Assembly (NCBI GenBank): GCA_029532415.1
Contig: JAQOTA010000069.1
Coordinates: forward strand, 1,922,001 to 1,986,000
Reading direction: 5' to 3'
Length of the DNA stretch: 64,000 nucleotides
Source: Marasmius tenuissimus
Lineage: Eukaryota > Basidiomycota > Agaricomycetes > Agaricales > Marasmiaceae
The notes below the pieces were generated by a model. That model was not told where the DNA came from. It saw nothing but the letters and a program-made list of their open reading frames with translations, and ran no database searches. Positions within the stretch are counted from its first letter, which is position 1; each line of letters opens with the position of its first letter. Position numbers and translations under genes: made by a program. This document shows positions 1-10,615 of this stretch, piece by piece.

Positions 1-1311
1 ATGATGAGGGACCGACGAGTGGTTGAAGGGTGAGATGCCTTGCCCGAATGCCACCAGCGTATATATATGACTGTTCCCCACGTGCACTATCCCGGCCCTG
101 TTCCGGTTTTAGTCCAAACTTCGAGTTTTCACGTCCCCGACGTTTGTCTTCTCACATCTCCGTTCATTTGTTCCGTAATTGAGTAGACCCATATGGATAG
201 CTAGTTGCCGAAAATCACACATATTGTGGCAAAAGCCAACAGACGGACTGGGATGCGTGATTTCTTTGGCTTGATGAAATCTAGGATAGGAAGATGAAGC
301 CGCACTCTCGCAATCCGAGTCGGAGGAGCGTGTGATGAGTTCGTATACCAATGGGTCAGAGGACTGTTATAGTTCTCTACGGCAGAGAGAAGATGGCTAG
401 TCGATGCGGGTGACTCCAAAGAAAGAAGACACCCCAGCCTAAGAAGGCAATCGAAGGTCAGCCTGGGAGCGTTCGCTTGATTTCGCTTGTGTGACGGGCA
501 GAGACTACGCTCGTACCTGTGTTTGTATGATCTTGTATGAGCAGACCTCATCGAAAGAAACTCTCCGATTCGGAGGGGCGGACAAGGTGGACGTGGAGAC
601 TGCAAGGACGCGGTCCGACTCGGAGCACGCTACCGTGAGGCCTGACGCGATCTCCGACGGCAATTAAAGTTTCGTCAACTTGTGCGGCTTTTGGATTCAT
701 ATCCCAAGGGCTGAAATGGAACATAATGTCAATAACGCACAGGTACACAAGGGAAAACCTTGAGAGCTCAGGGCTCGCTTTCGCGAACATTTATCCCCCG
801 GTTTCCGCGCGGAGTAGTTGCTTCATCACAAGACCCAAGCAGCTGGGAAGATGGCTGAGCTGGCAGCTCACTGACTCTGACCTGTCGGAGTCACAGAGGT
901 GAATAGCTTGCAAAAGGGATGTCACGGAGCATCGACCACGATAAGAGATAGCAAGGGCCGTAATGATGAGTCGAGCTGGTATGGGTTTGCGGCAACATAT
1001 CGAGAAAGAAGGCCTCCGCAACGCCTCGAGCTCGAGGTGCGGCCTTCGGTTTTGCCAGCATGGAAAGTTATTATCGATGGGTGAAAGAGGAGGAAGTCTT
1101 CTTGGAGGGAACAAGAGAAGACTCGGAGTTTGCTCGGGGCTTTCGGTAGGCTCACTCGCCATGACTTGGCACTATGACTTCAGACGATCATGGATCATGC
1201 TCACCGCCTGTAGATTGCATGGAGTTCTACATGGGAGAGCAATTAAGGAAGAGTCAAGCGCAGCCCAATTGTCCCTTGAAGCGTAGCCCACCAGACACTT
1301 TTCCTATGTTC
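1..1311. other. no gene recognised
   Basis: Several short open frames exist on both strands, but none has a recognisable domain, consistent splice sites or a credible start. The right edge is the 3' flank of the F-box gene. I see no RNA gene or repeat here. Confidence 0.5.
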
Positions 1312-2844
1312 CTAGTAATGGCAAGTCTCCCGCACGACGACTGTCAATCCTTCCTCCTTCAAAACCTCTAAAATGGGAGGCAGCACTCCGACATCGTAAT
1401 CATGATACCGAAACAATTCCTCAACCTCGCGATCTCCCAGCGAGATCCATAAACTCTGTATCCCTCCGCTGTGAGACTTCCAACGCGATCGTACGGCGAG
1501 AGCCAATTTCGAGAAATCGACCTCCCGAACACTCGAGGTTTGTGGAATCCTGATCTCTAGAGAGCTCAGAAGAGGTAATAGAGCTCTATCCCCGTCCACA
1601 GCCTCGGCTGTTGGGCTCAATGAGGTGATCGCTGTTTCAAGTAACACACTGGCCTGGTTGGCGGCAAGCCCAAGAGAGAGATGTTTGACATCTGATGAAG
1701 CCTCCAGTAGGTCTATGACGCTCCTCGGCTCCGCAGCATTTCCCACGAGCTCCAGCTTGGAGAGATTGCCGGGGGAAACCGAACGCAACATCGCAATGAA
1801 GGGGTCGTAAGAAGCTGATGTCGACGGATTAGTGTTTTGGATGGAGAGCTCAGTCAGAGAGGGCGCCACCAAGCACCTGATGGCGAATGAGAACTCATCG
1901 AATTCGTCATCGTCCGCTGAGAGTACGATCTTTAGGCTTTTCAGCCTTTCAAGTACCATTGGAGAGAACTTGGTGAGTGATATCGAGCAATACTCGATCC
2001 CGAGAATGCATGTCTCGAGATTCGGGGTCCGGCGCAAGATGGTGAAATGGTCGTCAAACCCAACACGGTGGGATCCTTCGTAGTGAGTGAGCTGGCTCCA
2101 GGGCATCAACAGGTCAGCCAGGGAGAAATAGTCGCGGTTGATGATGGAATGAAAATTGGGAGATTGCTGAAAAATATCGTAGTATGCAGCGACGAAAGGG
2201 GACTGATAACCATCGTCGATGTAGGATTGATTCGAACCCTCGGACAGGAAGGTTACGCTTTTGAGAGATTGTAGGCGGGATCCAATGTCATGCTGATTTA
2301 TAGAGGACCAGAACGCGTAGGAGCTATTGATTATCTCAATCCTCTCCCAACGTTCTGCCTGCTCGACGAGAAGAGGGAATAGTTCGGCATCATTATGTTG
2401 AAGATTGCACACTCCGTCCGTTTGGATTAAGAAGGATAGCTTAGACGTCCCCGTGAGCGACAGCCATTTCCTCAGGGCTGCAATCGAATTTCTTCCGGCA
2501 TGCGTACCCAGATCATCCTCGCTAAGAATGAAACGGCTCCAAAGCTCGGGGAAGGAGGTAGATATCGTCCTCCACTTCCGGCAGACTTTGCTGAGCGACC
2601 AAGGTCCTTTGTCCAGCTGAAGGATGTAAGGCCATGTCCGGCCCTGTGAAACGTCAGCTTTGGTGATGATTCGTGAGTTGGCTGCGCTTTGGGAGATAGA
2701 GAGGCTGAATATGGCACATAGAATCTCCGTGGGGATTTGATCCATGTGTTTCGAAAGTTGTGGCGCCTTATGAAGGAAGTCGAAAAGGGACGAAAACGCG
2801 ACAGACGCGTCAAGAAGCGACGACAGATGGTAGTTATGGGTCAA
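1312..2844 (-). CDS. F-box protein, probable LRR-type substrate adaptor
   Basis: This is an intronless reading frame of 510 residues. The segment MDQIPTEILCAIFSLSISQ (about residues 34-52) is a typical basidiomycete F-box-like start: a Pro followed by hydrophobic residues that contact Skp1. The rest is Leu-rich with irregular repeats (for example LERLKSLKIVL and LTELSIQNTN), as in the large Agaricomycete F-box/LRR expansions. By family knowledge it would act in an SCF ubiquitin ligase and choose substrates through the C-terminal repeats; the substrate cannot be read from the sequence. The first Met gives a 33-residue extension before the F-box, so translation may instead start at the internal Met of MDQIP. 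No disruption is visible. Confidence 0.85.
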   Translation of the reverse strand: MTHNYHLSSLLDASVAFSSLFDFLHKAPQLSKHMDQIPTEILCAIFSLSISQSAANSRIITKADVSQGRTWPYILQLDKGPWSLSKVCRKWRTISTSFPELWSRFILSEDDLGTHAGRNSIAALRKWLSLTGTSKLSFLIQTDGVCNLQHNDAELFPLLVEQAERWERIEIINSSYAFWSSINQHDIGSRLQSLKSVTFLSEGSNQSYIDDGYQSPFVAAYYDIFQQSPNFHSIINRDYFSLADLLMPWSQLTHYEGSHRVGFDDHFTILRRTPNLETCILGIEYCSISLTKFSPMVLERLKSLKIVLSADDDEFDEFSFAIRCLVAPSLTELSIQNTNPSTSASYDPFIAMLRSVSPGNLSKLELVGNAAEPRSVIDLLEASSDVKHLSLGLAANQASVLLETAITSLSPTAEAVDGDRALLPLLSSLEIRIPQTSSVREVDFSKLALAVRSRWKSHSGGIQSLWISLGDREVEELFRYHDYDVGVLPPILEVLKEEGLTVVVRETCHY

Positions 2845-3083
2845 GTGTTGCGAAGCGCTCCCACAATCCCGGTCGCGCTCGGCAATTGCCGACCTGTCTG
2901 TCGCACAGTCGCATCAGGAAGTTGAACGTGGCAGCAATGCCGTTCGGAGATCGCTCATTCGAGCTGAGGTTTGCGTGCCTCGAGTTTCGAGCGATAAAAC
3001 CGGGGGGGAAAATTTGTTATGATACATCGGCATGACATGAGCAAGACAAGCCATAGCAGTATAGAATATTGCCTTCGTCAATA

Positions 3084-3917
3084 TCAAGCTAGTTCTGTTT
3101 TGGTGGATGTAACTTGGATGTTTGAAACTCCTCTACATTCCTTCAGAAAATCTCTGAATCCTTCCATCATTCTCTTGAGCTGGTGCGTCTCGATCTTGCC
3201 CTCCCCATCTCCCTCGCCGTGGCCTGCGATTGTCCCTTTCCACAAATTGTGGTCATCGGTCTCCTCTGTCTTTACCTCGATCGCCTTGCCAGTTTCCATC
3301 GCGTCGTTAACATGTACGAAAGGAATAATGTCGTCCAATATGCTCGCCATGGCCTGGGCTTCGCCGGAGTAAACCATAAGGTCGCCATTTGAAAGCTTCA
3401 GCAACTCGTACAACGCCCGTATCCCAGCAGCGACTAATTCCTTCGGACATCTTTTGTCTCTCATGATGAGGTCCGAGTGATAGTTTCGGTCCATGACTTC
3501 ATCAATCGTTGCGCTTCCATCTGCTATCCAGAGGCCGGGTTTGATCCCCTTATCCAGCAACATTTCCAAGAGCCTCGAGTTCCCGTTTGGGTTTTCCGGC
3601 TCTCGAATCCAGCCTTGCAAGACACGAAGGGCATTGTTGAGTATTTCGTGAGCAATTTCGATGATTTGGTCGGTTCCAAGTGTGTGGTCATTTGGGATGG
3701 AAAGGCCTGCATTCAAGAAGAATCGATGGGTATTTGTAGTAGGGGCAGATATGAGGAATTGCAGGTAGGAAACGGTGGCCCGAAGCATTTCGCCTTTCAT
3801 TTGATGAAAGTGAGCAGAACGAAAAGTCCACGTCGAGCATTTTTCAGGAGGTTGGAGGAAGTTGTGGATGAGTGTGAACGTCGTGCTCATTTTATTCCTG
3901 CCACTTTGGTTCTGCAA
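3084..3917 (-). CDS. hypothetical protein, 277 residues
   Basis: The open frame is continuous and mostly alpha-helical in character, and I do not recognise a family. The segment TDQIIEIAHEILNNALRVLQGWI and the later KELVAAGIRALYELLKLSNGDLM look like amphipathic helices, as in armadillo-like or helical-repeat proteins. The C-terminal third is acidic and basic by turns (HGEGDGEGKIETHQLKRMM). There is no signal peptide or membrane segment. A second Met (MSTTF, residue 10) is an equally good start. A possible acceptor (ttgcag) just upstream means a 5' exon could be missing. Function is unknown. Confidence 0.55.
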   Translation of the reverse strand: MQNQSGRNKMSTTFTLIHNFLQPPEKCSTWTFRSAHFHQMKGEMLRATVSYLQFLISAPTTNTHRFFLNAGLSIPNDHTLGTDQIIEIAHEILNNALRVLQGWIREPENPNGNSRLLEMLLDKGIKPGLWIADGSATIDEVMDRNYHSDLIMRDKRCPKELVAAGIRALYELLKLSNGDLMVYSGEAQAMASILDDIIPFVHVNDAMETGKAIEVKTEETDDHNLWKGTIAGHGEGDGEGKIETHQLKRMMEGFRDFLKECRGVSNIQVTSTKTELA

Positions 3918-4149
3918 AAGTTCCAGTTATGACTTGACATCATTCAGGAGGATATTGGAGATCGAATGTTCACCTTCGGATAGTAAGAGAGGTCGTTCTT
4001 GGGTCGTATATGGTAGCGTTGGGGAAGATGCGGATAGGGACGAGTCCGGGTTTCTCAAGCAAAATTTCGCCGATCCGTCGTTCTTCACGCGACCTACACG
4101 TCTGTATCAGACCGAGTTGAAGAATGGAAACTGCCAGAATGAGTAATCG

Positions 4150-6407
4150 TATCGTTCCATTTTGAGTAGTCGCTAAAGGCTTCCAATTTGTCGAAAATTG
4201 CAGCGGAAATCGTTCAATCAAGCCTGTTTGCGACTGGGTACGACCGAAGATATCGTCGACATATATTAGGGCTTTAACGCATCGAATACAGATGCTTGGT
4301 GACGGTAACCTTGAAGCTTCGTCTGCGCCAAAGGGTGCTAAATCGAAGGTGAGTCCGAGGCCGTCACCTGGAGAGAAAAAATACTTGAGTAGAAGCAGAT
4401 GGCCATCTCTTGAAAATACACTTGGGTTCTGTTTTTGCTGAATCATGCCTGAATAGAACACTCCTCGAAGGTGAAGCGTTGAAGGAGGACAAGCTACCCT
4501 GCGCGGGTGGGTGACCAACATGGACGTCTCCGAGACAATGGCCAATGACAAGCGCCCAGTTACCAGTTGCTTTCTCCCCACCATGACACTTCCACTCCCG
4601 TCTTCGATTCTTTCTTAAAGCTCGATGTCCTCACAGCTCAACATGCTGGCGAAAATATGGACAACTTCGGGCTACCTTCTGTCGTCAAGGTCAACGATCA
4701 AGCTCAAGGACAATCCCCATCGTTACCTATCTCGCACCAGGTTCTCGTCCGAAACGACAAAGATGCGAAGGTTATATTGAGGAAACGTGCCGCCTTGGCT
4801 CGGTCAGTCAACTTCATCGATACTGTTATCATTTGGAGGGAACCGAGCTACGATTGGGTTGGATAAGTTATTCATGGTTCGAACTTGTTCACTAAGTGAG
4901 TAGTTTTTCTCCTTCCGATCACTCAGGTCACTCAAGCCTTTGGTCTCTCACATGGCAGGATTTTTTTCAAGATCTCGAACGACATGCTCCAAACCTCTCA
5001 TCTGCAACGTCATATAACAACCCCGTTTTCATGCCCTGTTTCCTTGGATGCTCAACTCGGGTCTCCTAACTCACAATTGCACCATTTTTTGTCTCAAACC
5101 TTCCCTATTTTCGTATCTTCGAGCCAATACCATGCCGTTTGTTGCTCGCTACGCCGCCGAACATGAGTGTTGGGACCGAGCTCGATAAGAAGGCTACCAG
5201 ATATGCAATTACAACTTTCAAGAATGTCCCAAACCCACCGTCTGCGACTTGTCGAGATCGGTCAGGCTACCGGGTCTTTCAGGACGTCGTGACGGACCTG
5301 GTCCCCCAAGCACAATATCTAGCCGAGTGCCGAGAACGACTTCGGCTCGCGCCCGTCCAAGTGATGCTGAGTTTGACCTTACGCCAGTTTTCATTCTTTC
5401 AGGTTCCCTTTCCGACGTCTTTCGTTTCAGGGAACTAGTGGCAGTGATCCTCTGAGTAGCCAGAGATCGTTCTTTGGGCGAATTCCTGAGTCGCGAGCTC
5501 GGCGGCAATAACAGAACCGTTGGATGCTCCACACCACGCCGGTGGCATATTGAACATTGAATTGGCTTGCGATGAACGTTTACTCGGGCCACAGCTCTGT
5601 TGAGGATGACTGAGGCTCGGGGAATTTGGGATCGAAGCCACAGCATTCGCCTGAAGAATTCAGAAGAAATATTGTCGACTCACCTCGGGCTTGTCCGAGT
5701 CGAGGTACCCACGGACTCCGGAGTATTTACAGCCCTCGAAGCCGGAGACGGCAAGAGTTGGTCACTGTCAACCGAAGCTCGCCGGCCAATTTCGCCATTT
5801 CAACCATCACAACCATCAATTGCAGGAGCACTTCGATGTTCTCTATGTTCTCTGAGCTCGCATCGACGGGATCTCTTGCTCAAGTCTTCCTCAAGATTCT
5901 TCCTTTTCTCAATCTAGTTTCTTTAGCTCCCGCGTTGCGTCGTACCTCAACTCCACGGTCAGGACTCAAGCCCCGAACGATGCGAAGTATGATTCATGAA
6001 GATTTTTTGGCTGCTCACCGGCGTTGTTCAGCCCGGTAAATGGAAGTTCCAAGCTCCCTAGAGGAGTCATTTCAGACTCTATCGACTCTCAGTTTCTATG
6101 TCGTCTAGCGGAGTCACTTTTCTCCAGATGAATGCGTCTCTGCAGCGCTGAGTCAGCGATTAGCGAGGTGGCTGAATTGCGGTGAAAGCCTCCGTAGTGA
6201 TACAACCCCCAACGGTTCTTCGTATTTTGTACGCCATCTTCACTCGACCAATCCAATCTGGAGTTGAAGATGCTCACTCAGCACATTGCTTACTGAGAAG
6301 AACGGTGTTCACGGTCCTCAAAGCGCTAGAGTCATTCGACCGAACGGTGATTTAAAAGCAAGCTCGTTCTCACCGTAACACAAAAGGAAACTCGATAACC
6401 CCCCCAT
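4150..6407. other. intergenic stretch, no supported gene
   Basis: Open frames occur (for example 4567-4866 on +, and 3970-4584 on - which enters from the left), but none has a domain or convincing splice pattern. The stretch separates the hypothetical gene from the Zn2Cys6 gene and probably contains the promoter of the latter near its right end. Confidence 0.4.
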
Positions 6408-8532
6408 ATGTCAGCAGCAGCATCTACATCTTCGAGAGGGAGTGCCACACGGATGGCCTGTGGCAATTGCAGGTACGTACAACGCCAGGCTCTACTCGTT
6501 CCATTGACAACAAACTTACGGTCGTTGGTTGCAGGAAACGCAAGATAGTAAGTCACACTTGCTATGATTCTCAGTAAATTCGATCCTCTCACTTTTTTAT
6601 AGCGTTGCGATGCACAAAGGCCAGTCTGCACTGCATGTCGCAACCGGGGACCAGCTGCGAGTGATGATCCTTGCGAGTACGTGGATGAGTCAGGGAGGAC
6701 GTCTGCTGAGATGCTCGAAGCAAGCATTTCACGACTCGAACGGAGGATCCGAGAATTAGAGTCCGTCGACAACCCATCAGCCGTTAGACTGCAAAGCCCT
6801 TATCTTCAATCTTCCATTCCTAGCGCAAGTCAAGGTCAGCATTGTTTTCGGTTTCAACCTATCACATAGCTCACGGTGACAAACATTTAGTTCAACACCG
6901 GTCAGGCACAAGGTCAATTTCATCGCAGCTAATGCCTTCTATCTTGGATCGAGTGAGTATACTCTTGTATCAGCTTAAAGGTCCTCGAACGTAGTAATAC
7001 ACGTACTCTCTAGGAGCCTCCCATTGAGACAAGACGTTCAACGTAGGTCCCTCGATGTCATCCTACCCGCTATGAGTGTCACTAAAGGATGCATAGGCTA
7101 CGTTGGTTCTTCTGCTATTATGGAACAGTATTCGGAATTTTTTGAACATGTCTCGGCTTCTCGACGGAGTCTGTTCTCCGTTGCCTCTCGGACATGTCGC
7201 TAGGCCTTGTCCCGGTTTAATCAATACGCTTTATTTTCTGATATCCTACCTCACTTCATCTCCCGCCCAGAACTCTGTCCTCGAGTCGCACCTGTCTCGA
7301 GTCTTACTACAAGTCTCTGCAATGCTATCTTCTTCGCATCCCCAAGCCCTAATAAACACCATACAAGCTGAGATCTTACTCGCCAACTACTTTTTTCATA
7401 CAAACCGCATCTTGGAAGGAAGATACCGCCTCGATACCGCCGTTTCGTTGGCTACGAGTGGAAAGCTTTATCAAGTACGAAATGCGAATGCATTGGCTCC
7501 TCCTGTTTCTACCGACGCCGAGGATCCTGTTCAGGAAGGCGAGCGTATCAACGCATTCTGGGTGGTTTATTCAATGCATAACCTCTGGAATCCTCCAGAA
7601 CATGGACCCCTGGTATTCGACCGCGATGGGCAAAGAGTGGATACGCCCTGGCCGCTGGATATGCTCGATTATGAGCAGGTTGGTTCATTACCTTACTAAG
7701 TTACGTCCGATGCGTATACTTACAACATTTCAAGACCGGTATCCCCGTCGGTTTAACAGGGTACTCGACAGTGAACAATTTCGTTACGGGTGCGACTGGT
7801 TCTTCTGGTCAAGGCAATTCTTTAATGGCCATGTATTCGAAAGCGTCTATCCTACTATCTCGTGCTACATTGCTCAGGTATCGTGAGTTCAAGTTACTCT
7901 TGAACGTGATCACGGCTTGACGTCTAACTCTCTCTTGTCAGGTGCAAGTAGAGCGCCCGTAACGTCGGATTCTATTGCCTCTTTTAACAATTTGGGGCAG
8001 CTCATCGATTCCTTTGCGAGCGAATTGCCTCCCGTTCCCACCACGACCTCAGCCTCGACAGTACAAAACGTCGTCTTGATTCATACATTGGCATACACCT
8101 CTATCATCCGGCTACACTCCGCTTTTGCCGATACAGACGCTCGTTCTAGCGCCAAGTCTCTGGCCACAGCACAAGCTGCGATCGCCCTGCTTCCAACCGT
8201 CGACGCATTGAGGCAAGACGATGATGTCGTTCAATTCCCTATCCTTAACCCCATCTTTGCGGTGCTATGGGACATCGTAGGCGAAGTGCTGGTTAAGGAA
8301 ATCAAGAGGTTGCGGAGATTAAGGCCTACGGTAGTCAGAGACCAGATTAGCGAGATCGAGGGAATGTTGGAGGGCCTCATGACAACTATGCAGGAGCTCA
8401 GTGGACATTCGCCGTTGATCGGTGCGTACATAGTTTTTCATTGACGTGGCCGACACGTAGAGAGTTTGGCACTAACTATATTCGAATATAGCGTCTCGGC
8501 TCGCCAACCTCAGGGAAACTATGAGTACCTGA
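6408..8532 (+). CDS. Zn(II)2Cys6 fungal transcription factor
   Basis: Splicing of small exons gives a clear zinc cluster. Exon 1 (6408-6472) ends ...MACGNCR, exon 2 (6535-6547, only 13 nt) gives KRKI, and exon 3 (6603-6835) starts RCDAQRPVCTACRNRG...DDPCEY. Together they show the six-Cys C-x2-C-x6-C...C-x2-C...C pattern of Gal4-type regulators, followed by a short coiled-coil linker (MLEASISRLERRIRELES). Later exons (about 7103-7678, 7735-7882, 7942-8421, 8492-8532) encode a helical middle region with features of the fungal-specific transcription factor domain (LEGRYRLDTAVSLA, INAFWVVYSMHNLWN). Exon borders at 6891-7103 are not resolved. It should act in the nucleus as a DNA-binding regulator; the target is unknown. 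The last exon ends at TGA 8530-8532. Confidence 0.85.
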
Positions 8533-9102
8533 TTGATGGATCCCTTGGCCTTCAAGGGGCGGTTTCTTGGGATGACACTTGGTACAATCATCTAAATAAA
8601 GTTTCCATTTAGAGAAAAAGAAACCGACTGTAGACTAGTTTGCCCTATGTAACTTGTACCCGATTGTGTGAAGAAGCGATTCACAGTGATATACTGCACC
8701 CTGCCTCAATTTACGTGTGACCAGCCGGACCTGAAAGACGCCTTCTAGCGGAGCCCCGTGGTCTCTGAATCATCTCGCTCTGCAGCACTTAGTGATCTCA
8801 AGATGTCAGCCTTCTGCGCTCGGCAGTGGTATTCTTTTTGTAGTTCTTGTCTACGAAGGGATTGAGAATCATGGTTTGTCTCGCGTAGCAAAGTAAAGAG
8901 TGTATGAGTACTTGCAAAGTACTTAAGTCATGTTTACTTTTGTGATGCTTCCTGAAGCTAAGTAAAAGAATGGTACAACCCGCAGTCTATGACCTCGGGG
9001 CCGAGTATACCTACTTATAGCTCGTACGACGTATTACACCATACAAAAATACGATGGCGGATGTGGCCTACATTTAATCTTACACTATACGACATCTTTC
9101 CT
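8533..9102. other. convergent intergenic region
   Basis: This is the shared 3' flank between the Zn2Cys6 gene (+) and the 7TM gene (-). I see no coding or RNA feature in it. Confidence 0.4.
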
Positions 9103-10615
9103 TCAGATTGCCCTGGCTTCGCCAGGTTTGGCACTAATATCCAAGACTTCGTCGTCGTCCCACATACAGGCTCTTCTCAGCGAGCGGGGCGAGACTGGCG
9201 AGAGAGGTGCCCTGGGCGAAGAAGGCAAACTCGGAATGTGCAAGGGCGGCAGCTGATCGTGTTTAGGACGCCAGCCCGAATTCGACGAGTGCAAGCTACT
9301 GGGGTAGGTGCTCCGCCCTCCCGATGTTGATACCGTATCCGAAGCGACCAGCTTAATGCGGATTGTGATGAGGCTGAACGTGATGCCCTGAGAAAGAACC
9401 AGGTTCAATCGCTCCGAATTCTCGGTTAAGAGTTAAACCGCACGTACCACAATAGGAACGATCAATGGTACGACGATGAACTGCTCGGTTCTCCCAGAAT
9501 CAAAAGTGCCCAAAATCACAACCTCCACGAGCAACTGCAAACTCGCAGATTCCACGAGAATCCTTACGACAGGATAGAGGATCGAAGGTGTCTTGATCCC
9601 TGAATTGGCGGATTTGTGGTGGGCAGTCCATAGTCTGTAAACCATAAGTCCTGTAGGGAGGAGGTTTCCCAGGACGGCCAGAGCGTAAAACATTTGCATC
9701 ATGAGTTGTACGAGAGGACTGAGTTTTCCGCGGAGGGGGTTTGATGTGCCAAAGAGGGCGCAACAGACGTAGCCGCTAACTGTCATAGGTCGGGTTATCT
9801 CCGATGCCCAGAAGAACGGTGGCGGCCGTTACATACCGATCTCTCCAACAAAAACGATACAAGGAAGGACGATGACCTTCCAGTTCCGTTGCCATATCAG
9901 CCAACACCGATATATCTGTGACAAAGGGCGTCCAGTTCAATGATGAGGGAACTCGAAAGCTCGAGAGGCGAAACTGACCGCAGCGCCTGTTCCAAATATC
10001 TCCTGCGTCACATACAACGCCACCCATAGCACATTGTCCCAGCTATTGAGTGTATAAAGTCCAGCTAGCGGTGGTGCCAAGTTCTCTCCCAGAATCCACA
10101 CTCGGGTCAAACGGTACCCGGAAATCACGAAGTGGAAGCTGGCGATGCAGAACATCAAGGAAGACACGATGAACATGATCTGGGTGTAACAGTCAATCAG
10201 CAATGGGATAGTAGTCGACGATATTGGAACGTACGGTGAAAGCGTGATCTGCCTTCCTCCGAGTCTCCGAGGTTTCTCGGGTAGCAGTCTCCTTTGACCG
10301 TCTCCTCGCCAACCAGATTATGATCATGTATAGGCAGAAGAACGCGCCTTCGTAGAGTCAACATCAGGGGAAGAACGAGTGTATAGGTGCGACTCTAGTC
10401 ACGCACCGTATCCCAGAGCCTACTTACACCCATAGTAACACAGACACCGATCAGTTTTCCCTTTGAGTTGCCATGACAGAAGGACGTACCTCCACCCACG
10501 TCCCGAGGACCATACACACCACAAAGGGTGTTTGACCTGACACGTCGGGGATAACTGCAGGCGTCACCGTTGGCGGCTCGGCTTCTGGAACCAGGACCAT
10601 TGACGGGACCAACAT
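9103..10615 (-). CDS. orphan seven-transmembrane protein (Agaricomycete family)
   Basis: At least six exons on the minus strand give a string of membrane helices. Exon 1 (about 10615-10490) includes TPFVVCMVLGTWVE; exon 2 has FFCLYMIIIWLARRRSKE; exon 3 (to about 9977) has IMFIVSSLMFCIASFHFVI; the next gives IYRCWLIWQRNWKVIVLP, a hallmark of this family; a longer exon has FYALAVLGNLLPTGLMVYRLW and a further helix pair; the last (ending at 9103) has ITFSLITIRIKLV plus a hydrophilic Ser/Pro-rich cytoplasmic tail. By family knowledge these are expanded 7TM proteins of mushrooms with no assigned ligand. The start Met is the first in a plausible N-terminal extracellular segment and is not certain. 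Confidence 0.75.

Noticed and set aside
3970..4584. 204-codon minus-strand open frame
   Set aside because: No domain, overlaps a plus-strand frame, and has no splice or start support; could be real but I cannot defend it.
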